From: Geodermatophilus poikilotrophus
Lineage (GTDB): Bacteria; Actinomycetota; Actinomycetes; Mycobacteriales; Geodermatophilaceae
Direction: 5' to 3'
Assembly (NCBI RefSeq): GCF_900111455.1
Contig: NZ_FOIE01000013.1
Location: 1 to 40,322 of the forward strand
DNA length: 40,322 bases
In this document: one piece after another, positions 24,514 to 32,736 of the stretch
How the letters are laid out: each line of letters starts with the position of its first letter
How positions within the stretch are numbered: position 1 is the stretch's first letter
Notes under the pieces: generated by a model
What the model was told of the DNA's origin: nothing
Databases searched by the model: none
What the model saw: the letters and a program-made list of their open reading frames with translations, nothing else
Program-made: the position numbers and the translations under genes

Positions 24514-24541
24514 CCATCGGCCGCGCCACCGGCCTTGTTGA
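24514..24541 (-). promoter_or_regulatory. FliA/WhiG-like promoter element (TCAA-N16-GCCGATGG)
   Basis: On the minus strand TCAA (24541-24538) is followed by 16 bases and GCCGATGG (24521-24514), 41 bases from the ATG at 24473. The same sequence and spacing recur at 26132-26159 before the glycosyltransferase. It resembles the sigma-28 family consensus TAAA-N15-GCCGATAA. Confidence 0.55.
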
Positions 24542-24751
24542 GACGAACGTGCCGCGGGCCTCACCGGGGAGGGGCGGGACGTGACCACCGTGACGTTTGA
24601 GCCGGTGCTGTGGCGACCTGCACAGACGTGGGGACGGCGAGACGCGGCGCGAGCTGCAACCGTGGACGTGGGTGCCCGAGGTCGTGTGCTCTCCCCGCCC
24701 CTCGAGCGGCCACCCCACGCGGTGGCCCGCGTCTCCCCTTGCGAGGTCCCC

Positions 24752-26074
24752 GTGCTCACCTCTCCCTTGCTCGCACGTGCCCGGACGACGGTGTCCCCGC
24801 CGTCCCCACCGTCGCTGTCCCGGCAGCAGGCCGCCGTCGCCGCCGTCTTCGCCCTGGACGGCGCCGTCTTCGGCAGCTGGGCCGCCCGCGTGCCCGACGT
24901 CGCCGCCGCGGTCGGCGTGGGGCACAGCGCGCTCGGCGTCGCACTGCTCTGCCTGTCCATCGGCGCGCTGGCGGCCATGCAGGTCACCGGCGCGCTGTGC
25001 GCCCGGCTCGGCGCCGGGGTGGTGACCACCCTCGGGGCGTTCCTGCTCTGCGTGTCGGTGGTGCTGCCCGGCCTGGCGACGTCGATGCCCGGGCTGTGCG
25101 CCGCCCTGCTCGTCTTCGGCGCGGCCACCGGCATGGTCAACGTGGCGGCCAACGCCGTCGGCGTCACCGTCGAGGGCCGGCTCGGGAGGCCGCTGCTGTC
25201 CGGCCTGCACGCCGGCTTCAGCTTCGGCGGCCTGGCCGGCGCGCTGCTCGGCGGCCTGCTGGCCTCCGTCGCGGGCGTCGCCGCCCACCTGGTGCTCGTC
25301 GGCGCCCTCGGCCTGCTGATCACCGCGTGGGTCGCGCGGGCCCTCGCCGGCGCGGACGGCCCCCGGTCCGCGTCACCCGGCCGCGCCCGGGAGGCGAAGC
25401 GGCCGCGGCCGACCGCGGTGCTCGTCGTCCTCGGCGCCGTCGCCGGCTGCACCGCCTTCGGCGAGGGCGCGCTCTCGGACTGGGGAGCGCTGCACCTGCG
25501 CGAACAGCTCGGGGCCTCGACGACGCTGGCCGCCGCCGGGTACGCCGGGTTCTCCCTGGCCATGGCCTGCGGCCGCCTCGCCGGCGCCCGGCTGGTGGCG
25601 GCCCTGGGGGAGCGGCGGCTGCTCGCCGGTGGGACCGTGCTGGCCGCGGCCGGGGGGATCGTGGCGCTGACGGCGACCACGGTGCCGACGGCCCTGGGGG
25701 GGTTCGTGCTGGTGGGCCTCGGGCTGGCCAACGTCTTCCCGCTGGCCATCTCGCGGGCCGGCCTGCTCGGCGGCGCCCGCGGCATCGCGCTGGCGACCAC
25801 CGTCGGCTACACCGGCCTGCTGGGCGGACCGCCGCTGATCGGCCTGCTGGCCGAGCACGCCGGGCTGCCCGCGGCGCTGGCGACGGTCCCGCTGCTCGCG
25901 CTGGTCGCCACCGTGCTGGCGCTCTCGGTCGCCGGGGACGCGCTGCGGGTGCCGGTGACCCCGCGCGGCCTGGTCGCGGCCGTCGCGCCCCGCGTCCAGC
26001 CGCTGGTGTCCGGCTTCGGTCACGGCACCGCCGTCTACGTCCGCGACCTGCGCGCCCTGGACCCCTCGGTCTGA
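24752..26074 (+). CDS. MFS transporter
   Basis: About 440 residues from GTG 24752, with GCGAGG upstream; the frame is open further left, but that part reads as noncoding. Twelve hydrophobic helices are visible. Family traits include FALDGAVFGSWAARVPDVA in helix 1, GALAAMQVTGALCARLGAG after helix 2, and a long inner loop with Arg/Lys near the middle (SPGRAREAKRPRP). The sequence resembles the FucP/YbjJ-like branch of small-molecule exporters or sugar transporters. The substrate is unknown. It is divergent from the SipW-type operon and followed by a strong terminator. Confidence 0.88.
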   Translation: MLTSPLLARARTTVSPPSPPSLSRQQAAVAAVFALDGAVFGSWAARVPDVAAAVGVGHSALGVALLCLSIGALAAMQVTGALCARLGAGVVTTLGAFLLCVSVVLPGLATSMPGLCAALLVFGAATGMVNVAANAVGVTVEGRLGRPLLSGLHAGFSFGGLAGALLGGLLASVAGVAAHLVLVGALGLLITAWVARALAGADGPRSASPGRAREAKRPRPTAVLVVLGAVAGCTAFGEGALSDWGALHLREQLGASTTLAAAGYAGFSLAMACGRLAGARLVAALGERRLLAGGTVLAAAGGIVALTATTVPTALGGFVLVGLGLANVFPLAISRAGLLGGARGIALATTVGYTGLLGGPPLIGLLAEHAGLPAALATVPLLALVATVLALSVAGDALRVPVTPRGLVAAVAPRVQPLVSGFGHGTAVYVRDLRALDPSV

Positions 26075-26078
26075 CCTC

Positions 26079-26122
26079 CGCGGGACCGGACCCGCCCGGC
26101 GGCGGGCGGGTCCGGTCCCGCG
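26079..26122 (+). terminator. strong hairpin terminator after the MFS gene
   Basis: A 20-base arm (26079-26098) is perfectly complementary to 26103-26122 around a GCGG loop. It isolates the MFS gene from the glycosyltransferase/exosortase operon. Confidence 0.8.
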
Positions 26123-26131
26123 CGCTTCGGC

Positions 26132-26159
26132 TCAACCCGCGCCCTCCGGCTGCCGATGG
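26132..26159 (+). promoter_or_regulatory. FliA/WhiG-like promoter element before the glycosyltransferase operon
   Basis: TCAA, 16 bases, then GCCGATGG (26152-26159). If GCCGATGG is the -10, transcription begins near 26165. ATG 26156 then cannot be the start and GTG 26210 becomes the choice. The identical element is at 24514-24541 on the other strand. Confidence 0.55.
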
Positions 26160-26209
26160 AGCAGAACGGTGGAGTCCGCCTCCGCCGCAGGTCACAGGGC
26201 GGGGAGGTG

Positions 26210-27652
26210 AGGGCGGTCCGCGGCACGACCACGCTCGGCACCACGCCCCCGCCCGCCGCAGCCGTCCCCCCAGCGGCTCCGGCGGACCCGCACGCCGTCC
26301 GGCCGGAGGGGCGGCCCCTGGTGCTGCTCGCCTACGTCTGCGGCTTCACGCTCGTCGCCCTGTTCTGCGGCCTCGACGAGACGCTCGGCGTGATCGCCGG
26401 CGCGCTCAACGTCGTGTTCGGCGTCTACTTCTGCCGGCACCTCGGCTTCGCGGTCGCCGCCGCGCGCTGGGCCGAGAACGACATGCTGGCCGCCGACGTG
26501 GGGCTGCACAGCTACACGCCCTCGGTCGCCGTCTTCGTCGGCTGCAAGAACGAGGAGCTCGTCGTCGACGGGATGGTCACCGCGCTGCTGGCGCTGGACT
26601 ACCCGGCCGACCGGCTGACCCTCGTCGTCGTCGACGACGGTTCCGACGACACCACCGGCGCCCGGCTCGACGCCTGGGCCGCCCGCGAGCCGCGGCTGCG
26701 CGTGCTGCACCGCCCGCCGGGCTCCGGCGGCGGCAAGTCAGGCGCGCTCAACGACGCGCTGCACCTGGTGGACGCCGAGGTCGCCGTCGTCTTCGACGCC
26801 GACCACGAGCCCGACCCCACAGCGCTGCGCCGGCTGGTCCGGCACTTCCGCGACCCGGTGGTCGGCGCCGTGATGGGCCGCTGCGTCATCCGCAACGGCC
26901 GCGACTCGCCGATGGCCTCGACCGTCTTCGTGGACTTCCTCTCCGGCTACCTCGTCAACGAGTACGGCCGGCAGGCGCTGTTCGAGCTGCCCGCGTACGG
27001 GGGCGCGAACTGCGCCGTCCGCATGTCCACGCTGCGCGGCCTCGGCGGCTGGAACCCGCACACCGTGACCGAGGACACCGACCTCACGCTGCGCGTGCTG
27101 ATGGCCGGCCAGCGGGTGCGCTACGACCTCTCCGCCGTCGACTTCGAGGAGGCGGTGGTCAGCACGCAGCGGTTCTGGAAGCAGCGGTACCGGTGGGCCC
27201 GCGGCCACCAGAAGTGCTTCCGCGACTACTGGCGTCCGCTGATGCGCTCACCGCACCTGAGCCTCGTCGAGAAGGTCGAGACGACGCTGTTCCTGCTCGT
27301 CTACCACGTGCCGCTGCTCAGCGGGATCGGCGTGCTGCTGACCGTGCTCCGCGCCTTCGGCGTCGGCGACCTGCCGGTCGTCGCGCTGCTGCCGCTGTCG
27401 ATGCTGCTGTTCGTCGGCCCCCTGGCCGAGCTCTCGGTCGGCCTGCTGATCGGCCGGGTGGAGCGGCGGTCCGCGTGGCGGCTGCTGGGCTTCCTGCCCG
27501 CCTTCGCGCTGTCGATCTGGATCACCACGCGGGCCTACGTCGACGGCATGCTGGGCCGCCCCTACACGTGGGTGAAGACCTCGCGGTCCGGTGCGACGTC
27601 GACGGTGCGGGTGGACCCGCCGGTGGTGGCCCCGGCCGGGGCGGCGTCGTGA
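26210..27652 (+). CDS. processive family 2 glycosyltransferase, membrane-bound
   Basis: About 480 residues from GTG 26210; the frame also offers ATG 26156, which would lie inside the promoter-like element. Two TM helices lead into a GT-A domain with LVVVDDGSDDT (UDP site), FDADHEPDP (DxD metal site), TVTEDTDLTLR (catalytic base region) and QRFWKQRYRWARG (QxxRW), the motif set of polysaccharide synthases. Three or four TM helices follow. It should polymerise or transfer UDP-sugars at the inner membrane to make an exported polysaccharide. It is first in a plus-strand cluster and its stop overlaps the exosortase start (GTGA). Confidence 0.93.
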   Translation, partial: RAVRGTTTLGTTPPPAAAVPPAAPADPHAVRPEGRPLVLLAYVCGFTLVALFCGLDETLGVIAGALNVVFGVYFCRHLGFAVAAARWAENDMLAADVGLHSYTPSVAVFVGCKNEELVVDGMVTALLALDYPADRLTLVVVDDGSDDTTGARLDAWAAREPRLRVLHRPPGSGGGKSGALNDALHLVDAEVAVVFDADHEPDPTALRRLVRHFRDPVVGAVMGRCVIRNGRDSPMASTVFVDFLSGYLVNEYGRQALFELPAYGGANCAVRMSTLRGLGGWNPHTVTEDTDLTLRVLMAGQRVRYDLSAVDFEEAVVSTQRFWKQRYRWARGHQKCFRDYWRPLMRSPHLSLVEKVETTLFLLVYHVPLLSGIGVLLTVLRAFGVGDLPVVALLPLSMLLFVGPLAELSVGLLIGRVERRSAWRLLGFLPAFALSIWITTRAYVDGMLGRPYTWVKTSRSGATSTVRVDPPVVAPAGAAS

Positions 27653-29010
27653 CGGCGACCGCGGCCGCGGAGGTCGACGAGGGGGGACGACGTCTCCGGC
27701 GCAGCGGCCGGCGGCTGGTCCCCGTGCTGCTCGACCTGCTGCTGGCGGTGGTCATCTGCGCCGTCGGCTTCCGCTACGGCGCCGGCTTCCTGCAGGTCCA
27801 CGAGGCCCGCTGGGTGGTGACCGTGCTCGACGCGGTCGGCGTCGACTCGGTCTCGTCGTCCCTGGAACGCCACGTCCTGGTGTTCCGTCCCGACGGCGAG
27901 ATCATCCTGGCCGAGGTCACCGAGTCCTGCTCCTCGATCCTGTCGGTGCTCGGCCTGACCGCGCTGACCGCCGTCGTCCTGCGCGGCCGGCGCCAGCACG
28001 CCGTCGCCGGGCTCGTCGTCGCCGTCGCCGCGCTGCTGGCGCTGAACCACCTGCGGCTGGTCGGCTCCACCGTCGCCGGCCTGGTGTGGGGGACCCCGGC
28101 GCTCGTCCTGTTCCACGACTGGGTCGGCACCGTGTGGAACCTCGCTGCCACCCTCGGCGGCTTCCTGCTCATGGTGTGCATCACGCTGCCGACCGCCGAG
28201 CGAGCCGAGCAGGACGTCGCCGGGCGGCACACCGCCCGCCGTCCCGACAGCTGGGCGCGCCCCGGCCTGGGTTACCGGCTCGCCGACGACGAGGTGGGCC
28301 GCGCCTCCCGGCGGGTCAACCTGACCGGCCTCATGTACCGGTTCGTGCTGCCCACGCGGGTCGCCCGGTGGATGGGAGCGCGCCGCGAGGCCGGGCGCAT
28401 CGACTACCGGATCGGCCACCTGCCCTCGGCGGAGCGGGCCGTCCGGGTCCGCGCGCTGGCCGACGACGGGCTGGGGGCGCACGCCGCCTCCCTGGTCGCG
28501 GTGGCGACCTACGACGACGACCCGACCGTCCTCGACGCGCTCGCCACCTCGATCGCCGCGCGCCAGTGGGAGCCGGTGACCGACCCCCGGGTCGCCGCGC
28601 TGCGGCTGTGGGCACGCGGCTGGCTGCTCCAGCACCCGGAGCGCGACGTCGTCCCGGCGTCCGCCGCGGAGTCCCCGCCGGCCCCCGAGCCCGTGCCGGT
28701 GCGGCGGCCCTCGCCGCCCGTGCCGCCGGTGGTGCGGGTGCCCGGGCCCGTGCCGCCCCTGCCGCCGTTCGTGCGGGTGCCCGGGGCCGTGCCGCCCCTG
28801 CCGCCGGTGGTGCGGGTCCCCCCGCCCGTGCCGCCCCTGCCGCCGTTCGTGCGGGTGCCCGCGCCCCGGTCCGGGGCCGGTCCGGACGACGACGAGCCGT
28901 CGACCGAACGGCTGCCGCAGCTGCCCGTCCGCACCGACCTGCGGCCTCCCGTGCCGGCGCCGCGTCCGCGCCCTCCGAGCCCCACCCCGACGAACCAGGA
29001 CGACCGATGA
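27649..29010 (+). CDS. exosortase/archaeosortase family protein with a long C-terminal extension
   Basis: 453 residues from GTG 27649. The first 180 residues are a multi-TM core with the exosortase triad: Cys94 in TESCSSILSVLG, Arg136 in NHLRLVGS and His156 in FHDWVGT. Exosortases cleave C-terminal sorting signals in the membrane and pass the protein to an acceptor. Most core forms are much shorter. Here a cytoplasmic-looking extension adds helices (SAERAVRVRALADDG, LDALATSIAARQWEPV), which look HEAT-like, and then four 13-residue Pro-rich repeats (PVPPLPPFVRVPG). It is coupled to the upstream glycosyltransferase and overlaps the next gene by ATGA. The candidate substrates lie downstream at 32088 and 32731. 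Confidence 0.88.
   Translation: MTATAAAEVDEGGRRLRRSGRRLVPVLLDLLLAVVICAVGFRYGAGFLQVHEARWVVTVLDAVGVDSVSSSLERHVLVFRPDGEIILAEVTESCSSILSVLGLTALTAVVLRGRRQHAVAGLVVAVAALLALNHLRLVGSTVAGLVWGTPALVLFHDWVGTVWNLAATLGGFLLMVCITLPTAERAEQDVAGRHTARRPDSWARPGLGYRLADDEVGRASRRVNLTGLMYRFVLPTRVARWMGARREAGRIDYRIGHLPSAERAVRVRALADDGLGAHAASLVAVATYDDDPTVLDALATSIAARQWEPVTDPRVAALRLWARGWLLQHPERDVVPASAAESPPAPEPVPVRRPSPPVPPVVRVPGPVPPLPPFVRVPGAVPPLPPVVRVPPPVPPLPPFVRVPAPRSGAGPDDDEPSTERLPQLPVRTDLRPPVPAPRPRPPSPTPTNQDDR
28708..28863 (+). repeat. four 39-base repeats in the exosortase tail
   Basis: Units at 28708, 28747, 28786 and 28825 each code 13 residues of the form PVPPLPPFVRVPG, with alternating Phe/Val at position 8. The proline-rich tail may bind a partner. 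Confidence 0.8.
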
Positions 29011-30047
29011 CCCCCTCGCTGCCCCAGCCCCGCACGCCCACGGCCGCCGTGCCGTCCGACGGGCCCGCCGTCCTGGTCACCGGGGCCGGTGGTCCGGCCG
29101 GTGTGGCCGTGGTCCGCCGGCTGGTCGCCCTGGGCCACCGGGTCGTCGCCGGCGACGCCGACAGCGCCGCGGCCGGTGGCGCCCTCGCGGACGTGGCGGT
29201 CACCCTGCCGCGCGGCGACCACCCGCGGTTCGTCGAGGCCATCGTCGGCGTCTGCACCGCGCACGGCGTCGACGCGCTGGTCAGCACGGTCGCCGAGGAG
29301 CTGCCCCACCTGGCCGCCGGTGCCGGCCGGCTGGCCGCCGCCGGCGTCGCGACCTGGTTGCCCGACGCCGTCGCCGTCGACGTGTGCTGCGACAAGGCCG
29401 CCTTCGCGCGGACCATGGCCGCCGCGGGCGTGCCGCACCCGGCGACCGCGGCATCGCCCGGCGAGGTCGCCGGCGTCCCCGGCCCGTGGGTGGTCAAGCC
29501 GCTGGCCGGCCGCGGCAGCCGCGGCGTGCGGCTGCTCGACGAGCGCGCCGCTGTGGTCGCGGTGCTGCGGGAGGACGACGGCATGATCGCCCAGACCCGG
29601 CTGACCGGCCGCGAGTTCACCGCGGACGCCCTGGTCGACCGGGACGGCACCGTCCGGGTGGTCGTGCCGCGCTGGCGGGAGGAGACCAAGGCGGGCATCT
29701 CGGTGAAGGGCCGCACCTTCGCCTCCGACGCGGTCACCGGGGTCGTCGCCGCCGCGCTGGCCGCGGTGCGGCTGACCGGTCCGGCCAACGTGCAGGGCTT
29801 CGTCGCTGACGACGGCACCGCGACGGTCGTGGAGATCAACCCCCGCTTCTCCGGTGGGCTGCCACTGACGCTCGCCGCCGGCGCCGACGTGGTCGGCGCC
29901 TACCTGGCCGGCGTCCGCGGCGCTCCGCTGCCGGTGCTGTCCTCCCGGCCGGGCGTGGCGATGAGCCGCTACTTCGCCGAGACCTACACCAGCGAGGACG
30001 GCAGCCCCGTCGTCGACCCGTGCGCGCCGGTGGCGGTGACGGCGTGA
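29007..30047 (+). CDS. ATP-grasp enzyme (carbamoyl-phosphate-synthase-like fold)
   Basis: 346 residues from ATG 29007, overlapping the exosortase stop. An N-terminal Rossmann-like pre-ATP domain begins VLVTGAGGPAGVAVVRRLVA. The ATP-grasp region has CDKAAFARTMAAAGVPHPAT, VVKPLAGRGSRGV (phosphate loop), the DGMIAQTRLTGREFTADALV segment, and VVEINPRFSGGLPL (metal-binding Glu/Asn). Enzymes of this type join a carboxylate to an amine or thiol using ATP. Similar genes occur in surface-sugar clusters, where they add amino acids or similar groups to sugars. The actual substrate is unknown. Confidence 0.88.
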   Translation: MTPSLPQPRTPTAAVPSDGPAVLVTGAGGPAGVAVVRRLVALGHRVVAGDADSAAAGGALADVAVTLPRGDHPRFVEAIVGVCTAHGVDALVSTVAEELPHLAAGAGRLAAAGVATWLPDAVAVDVCCDKAAFARTMAAAGVPHPATAASPGEVAGVPGPWVVKPLAGRGSRGVRLLDERAAVVAVLREDDGMIAQTRLTGREFTADALVDRDGTVRVVVPRWREETKAGISVKGRTFASDAVTGVVAAALAAVRLTGPANVQGFVADDGTATVVEINPRFSGGLPLTLAAGADVVGAYLAGVRGAPLPVLSSRPGVAMSRYFAETYTSEDGSPVVDPCAPVAVTA

Positions 30048-30120
30048 CCGAGCGTGCGAGGTCGGGCAGGGACGGAGCAGCCGCGGCCACGTGGCCGACG
30101 AGCGCCGGCGAGGAGGACAC

Positions 30121-31269
30121 GTGAGCCGCAGCCGGCACGTGCTGGTGCCGTTCGGCACCCGGCCCGAGGTGGTCAAGCTCGCCCCGGTCGTCACCGCCCT
30201 GACCGCCGCCGGCCACCGGGTCAGCGTGGTCGACACCGGCCAGCACACCGACCCGCAGATGGGCGCGCAGCTGCAGGCGGCGCTCGGGCTGACCCCCGGT
30301 CACCGCTTCGCGCTGCCCACCGACCCGGCCGAGCGGACCGGCGCGCTGCACGCCGACGCCTTCCGGGCGCTGCGCCTGTGCGCCCCCGACCTGGTGCTCG
30401 CGCTCGGGGACACCAGCACCGTGCCGGCCTACGCGCTGGCCGCCCGCGCCGCGGGGGTGCCCTTCGCGCACCTCGAGGCGGGGCTGCGCAGCCTCAACCC
30501 GCGCAGCGTCGAGGAGGTCAACCGGCGGGTCGCCGCGGCCGTCGCCCAGCTGCACTTCGCGCCGACCGAGCGGGCCGCCGCCTTCCTGGCCGACGAGGGC
30601 GTCGCCGCCGACCGGGTGTTCGTCGTCGGCAACCCCGTCATCGACACCCTCGTCGCCCGGGACGTGCGGCGGGTGCCGGTCGCCGAGCGCTCCGGCGTGC
30701 TGGTCACCGCCCACCGGCCGACCAACGTCGACGACCCGGTCCGCCTGGCCCGCCTGGTCGGCGTGGTGCGGGCGCTGGCCGAGCAGGTCGGGCCGGTGAC
30801 CTTCCCGGTGCACCCGCGCACCGCGGCGCGCCTCTCGGAGACCGGGCTGGGGGCGCGGCTGGAGCACCCGGGCGTCACGCTCACCGGCCCGGTCCAGTAC
30901 GACGTCCTGCTGGGCGCGCTGGCCTCGGCGCGGCTGGCGGTGACGGACTCCGGCGGCATCCAGGAGGAGGCCGCGTACCTGGGCGTCCCGGTGGTCGTGC
31001 TCCGCGGCTCGACGCCGCGCTGGGAGGGCGTGGAGGCCGGGACGACGACTCTGGCCGGGCTGGCCGACGACCGGGCGGCCGCCGCCGTGCTGTCCGCCGC
31101 GGCCGGGCACACCGGCCCCGAGGGGCAGGAGCGGGCGGCCACGGTGCCGTGCCCGTACGGCGACGGGACGGCGGGTCCGCAGGTGGCCGCCGTCCTGGCC
31201 GACGAGCGGACCGACGCCCTGCTGGCCCTCGACGAGCCCGACTTCACCGACGGCCGGCTGCCGTGGTGA
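30121..31269 (+). CDS. wecB: UDP-N-acetylglucosamine 2-epimerase-like protein
   Basis: 382 residues from GTG 30121, with GAGGAGGA four to eleven bases upstream. Motifs of the non-hydrolysing epimerase are FGTRPEVVKLAPVV at the N-terminus, VVDTGQHTDPQM, FAHLEAGLRSLNPRSVEEVN, TAHRPTNVDD (usually THRREN, so slightly altered) and TDSGGIQEEAAYLGVPVV. It interconverts UDP-GlcNAc and UDP-ManNAc in the cytoplasm, supplying ManNAc-type sugars to a surface polymer. Its stop overlaps the HAD gene (GTGA). In this cluster it probably feeds the glycosyltransferase. Confidence 0.9.
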   Translation: MSRSRHVLVPFGTRPEVVKLAPVVTALTAAGHRVSVVDTGQHTDPQMGAQLQAALGLTPGHRFALPTDPAERTGALHADAFRALRLCAPDLVLALGDTSTVPAYALAARAAGVPFAHLEAGLRSLNPRSVEEVNRRVAAAVAQLHFAPTERAAAFLADEGVAADRVFVVGNPVIDTLVARDVRRVPVAERSGVLVTAHRPTNVDDPVRLARLVGVVRALAEQVGPVTFPVHPRTAARLSETGLGARLEHPGVTLTGPVQYDVLLGALASARLAVTDSGGIQEEAAYLGVPVVVLRGSTPRWEGVEAGTTTLAGLADDRAAAAVLSAAAGHTGPEGQERAATVPCPYGDGTAGPQVAAVLADERTDALLALDEPDFTDGRLPW

Positions 31270-31979
31270 GCGGACCCGCGCCGCTGGGCGTGGTGGTCGA
31301 CCTCGACGACACGCTCTACCCGCAGGCCGACTACCTGGCCTCCGCCGCGGCGGCGGTCGGGGTCGCGGCCGGGCACGCGGGGCTGGACGGCGCCGCGGTG
31401 CACACCGCGCTGCGGTCCGAGCTCGCCGCCGGCTCCGACGCGGGCGGGACGATCGACCGGGCACTGCTCGCGGTCGGCGTCCCGGCGTCGTCGCTGGCCG
31501 AGCTGGTGCCGCCGCTCGTGGCGGCGTTCACGCAGCACACGCCGCCCCGGCTGGCGCCGTACCCGGGCGCCGAGGAGGCCCTGCGCGTGCTCGCCGAGGC
31601 CGCTCCGCTGGCCTGCCTGACCGACGGCAACCCGGCCATCCAGGCGGCGAAGGTGGCCGCGACCGGCCTCGGGCCGCTGCTGCCGGTCGTCGTCGTCACG
31701 GACACGCTCGGCGGCCGCGCCCTGCGCAAGCCGCACCCGGCCGGCCTGGTCGCCGTCGCGGCGCAGCTCGGTCTGCCGCCCGAGCGGCTGCTGGTCATCG
31801 GTGACCGGCCGGGCAAGGACGTCGCCGTCGCGGCGGCGGTGGGTGCGCGGGCGATCCGCGTGCGCCAGGGTGAGTACGCCACCGCGCCGGACGAGCCGCG
31901 CGCCTGGGCCGTCGTCGACACCTTCCCGGCGGCCGCCGAGCTGGCGCTCGACCAGGTGCGGGCCCTGGCGCGGGGCTGA
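31266..31979 (+). CDS. HAD-family hydrolase
   Basis: 237 residues from GTG 31266, coupled to the epimerase. Motif I is VVDLDDTLYP (nucleophile and acid Asp), motif II is CLTDGN, the motif III lysine lies in RKPHPAGL, and motif IV is VIGDRPGKDV. A cap of about 80 helical residues sits between I and II. It is most likely a phosphatase acting on a small sugar phosphate in the same pathway; the substrate is not shown by sequence. Confidence 0.88.
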   Translation: MSGPAPLGVVVDLDDTLYPQADYLASAAAAVGVAAGHAGLDGAAVHTALRSELAAGSDAGGTIDRALLAVGVPASSLAELVPPLVAAFTQHTPPRLAPYPGAEEALRVLAEAAPLACLTDGNPAIQAAKVAATGLGPLLPVVVVTDTLGGRALRKPHPAGLVAVAAQLGLPPERLLVIGDRPGKDVAVAAAVGARAIRVRQGEYATAPDEPRAWAVVDTFPAAAELALDQVRALARG

Positions 31980-32013
31980 CGTCACACGACCGGGTGGTCC
32001 TCGCCCGGAGGCC

Positions 32014-32093
32014 TCCAGTACCTCCGGCGGGGTGTCGATGCGTCGGACGACGGGCGGACCCACCGCCCCGGACACGAGGACCCGGTCATGGAC
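32014..32093 (+). promoter_or_regulatory. leader of surface protein 1: promoter-like box and conserved hairpin
   Basis: A GTCGATGC box (32034-32041) lies 54 bases before ATG 32088, with TCCA 16 bases above it. The stem GGGCGG-ACCCA-CCGCCC (32052-32068) then lies eight bases before GAGGA. The leader of the paralog at 32677-32736 has the same layout, and its hairpin keeps the stem while changing the whole loop. Confidence 0.45.
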
Positions 32094-32615
32094 AGCAGGC
32101 CATCGTCGCGGCACCCCCGCCGTCTCCTCCTGCGTGCCGCCCTGGTGGCGGTCGTCGCCGTCGTGGCCCTGGTCGCCGTACCCGGCGCGGCCTCGGCCAG
32201 GGGCACGGTGGTCCCCCTGCTGGACTGCGTCGTGGCCAACGACGACGGCTCCTGGACCGCCGTGTTCGGGTACCGGAACACGTCGAGCTCCCCGGTGCGC
32301 ATCCCGACGGGCCCGCGGAACAAGGTCACCCCGGCCACCGTCGGCAGCCCGCAGCCGACCACCTTCCAGCCGGGGACCCACCGTGGCGCCTTCACGGTCA
32401 CCGTCGCCCGTGGGGCCGGGCCGATGTGGCACCTGGACGGCACCAACCTGGCTGCGCGCCGGGGGACCGCCACGGCCTGTCCGTCGTCCACGCAGATGCC
32501 CGCCGACGGCAACGGCACGGGGGCGGCGATCGCTCTCGTCGCGGCCGGCCTGGTCGGGACGGTCGCCGTGCAGCGGGCGCGGCGTCGGGCGCCGGCCGGG
32601 CGCGGCGACCGGTAG
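32088..32615 (+). CDS. surface protein with PAxGNG C-terminal sorting signal, paralog 1
   Basis: 175 residues from ATG 32088 with GAGGA seven bases upstream. The signal peptide is RRLLLRAALVAVVAVVALVA, ending near ASA (about residue 37). The mature domain is Ig-like: LLDCVVANDDGSWTAVFGYR, RIPTGPRNKVTP, TTFQPGTHRGAFTVTV, MWHLDGTN. This layout resembles the short FGYxN...PTTFxPG...WxLxG domain of bacterial surface proteins. The end is CPSSTQMPADGNG (131-143), one TM helix (145-162) and RARRRAPAGRGDR. Motif, helix and basic tail form an exosortase-type sorting signal. Cys47 and Cys131 may pair. It is presumably processed by the exosortase encoded upstream. Confidence 0.82.
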   Translation: MDSRPSSRHPRRLLLRAALVAVVAVVALVAVPGAASARGTVVPLLDCVVANDDGSWTAVFGYRNTSSSPVRIPTGPRNKVTPATVGSPQPTTFQPGTHRGAFTVTVARGAGPMWHLDGTNLAARRGTATACPSSTQMPADGNGTGAAIALVAAGLVGTVAVQRARRRAPAGRGDR

Positions 32616-32676
32616 TCGTCGTCCCACCCCTCCGGGGGAGACGGTGCCGACGGGACTACGCGGACGGCCGGCAGCT

Positions 32677-32736
32677 GCCGATGGGAGGACGTCGGGCGGG
32701 TCGGCCGCCCCGGACACGAGGACTCACGTCATGGAC
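32677..32736 (+). promoter_or_regulatory. leader of surface protein 2: promoter-like box and conserved hairpin
   Basis: GCCGATGG (32677-32684) is again 54 bases before the ATG (32731). The stem GGGCGG-GTCGG-CCGCCC (32694-32710) is followed by CCGGACACGAGGA, which matches the other leader exactly. No clear TCAA box lies 16 bases above. Confidence 0.45.

Noticed and set aside
24610..29010. A single open frame of over 1,400 codons
   Set aside because: Only the part from GTG 27649 is coding; the rest is Arg/Ala/Gly-rich antisense or out-of-frame shadow of the MFS and glycosyltransferase genes.
32014..32690. c-di-GMP riboswitch in the surface-protein leaders
   Set aside because: The CCGGC...GCCGATG stretch resembles the 3' end of such riboswitches, but the conserved GCAAAG-type core and receptor are missing. 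A sigma-28-like -10 box explains it better. A covariance-model search would settle it.
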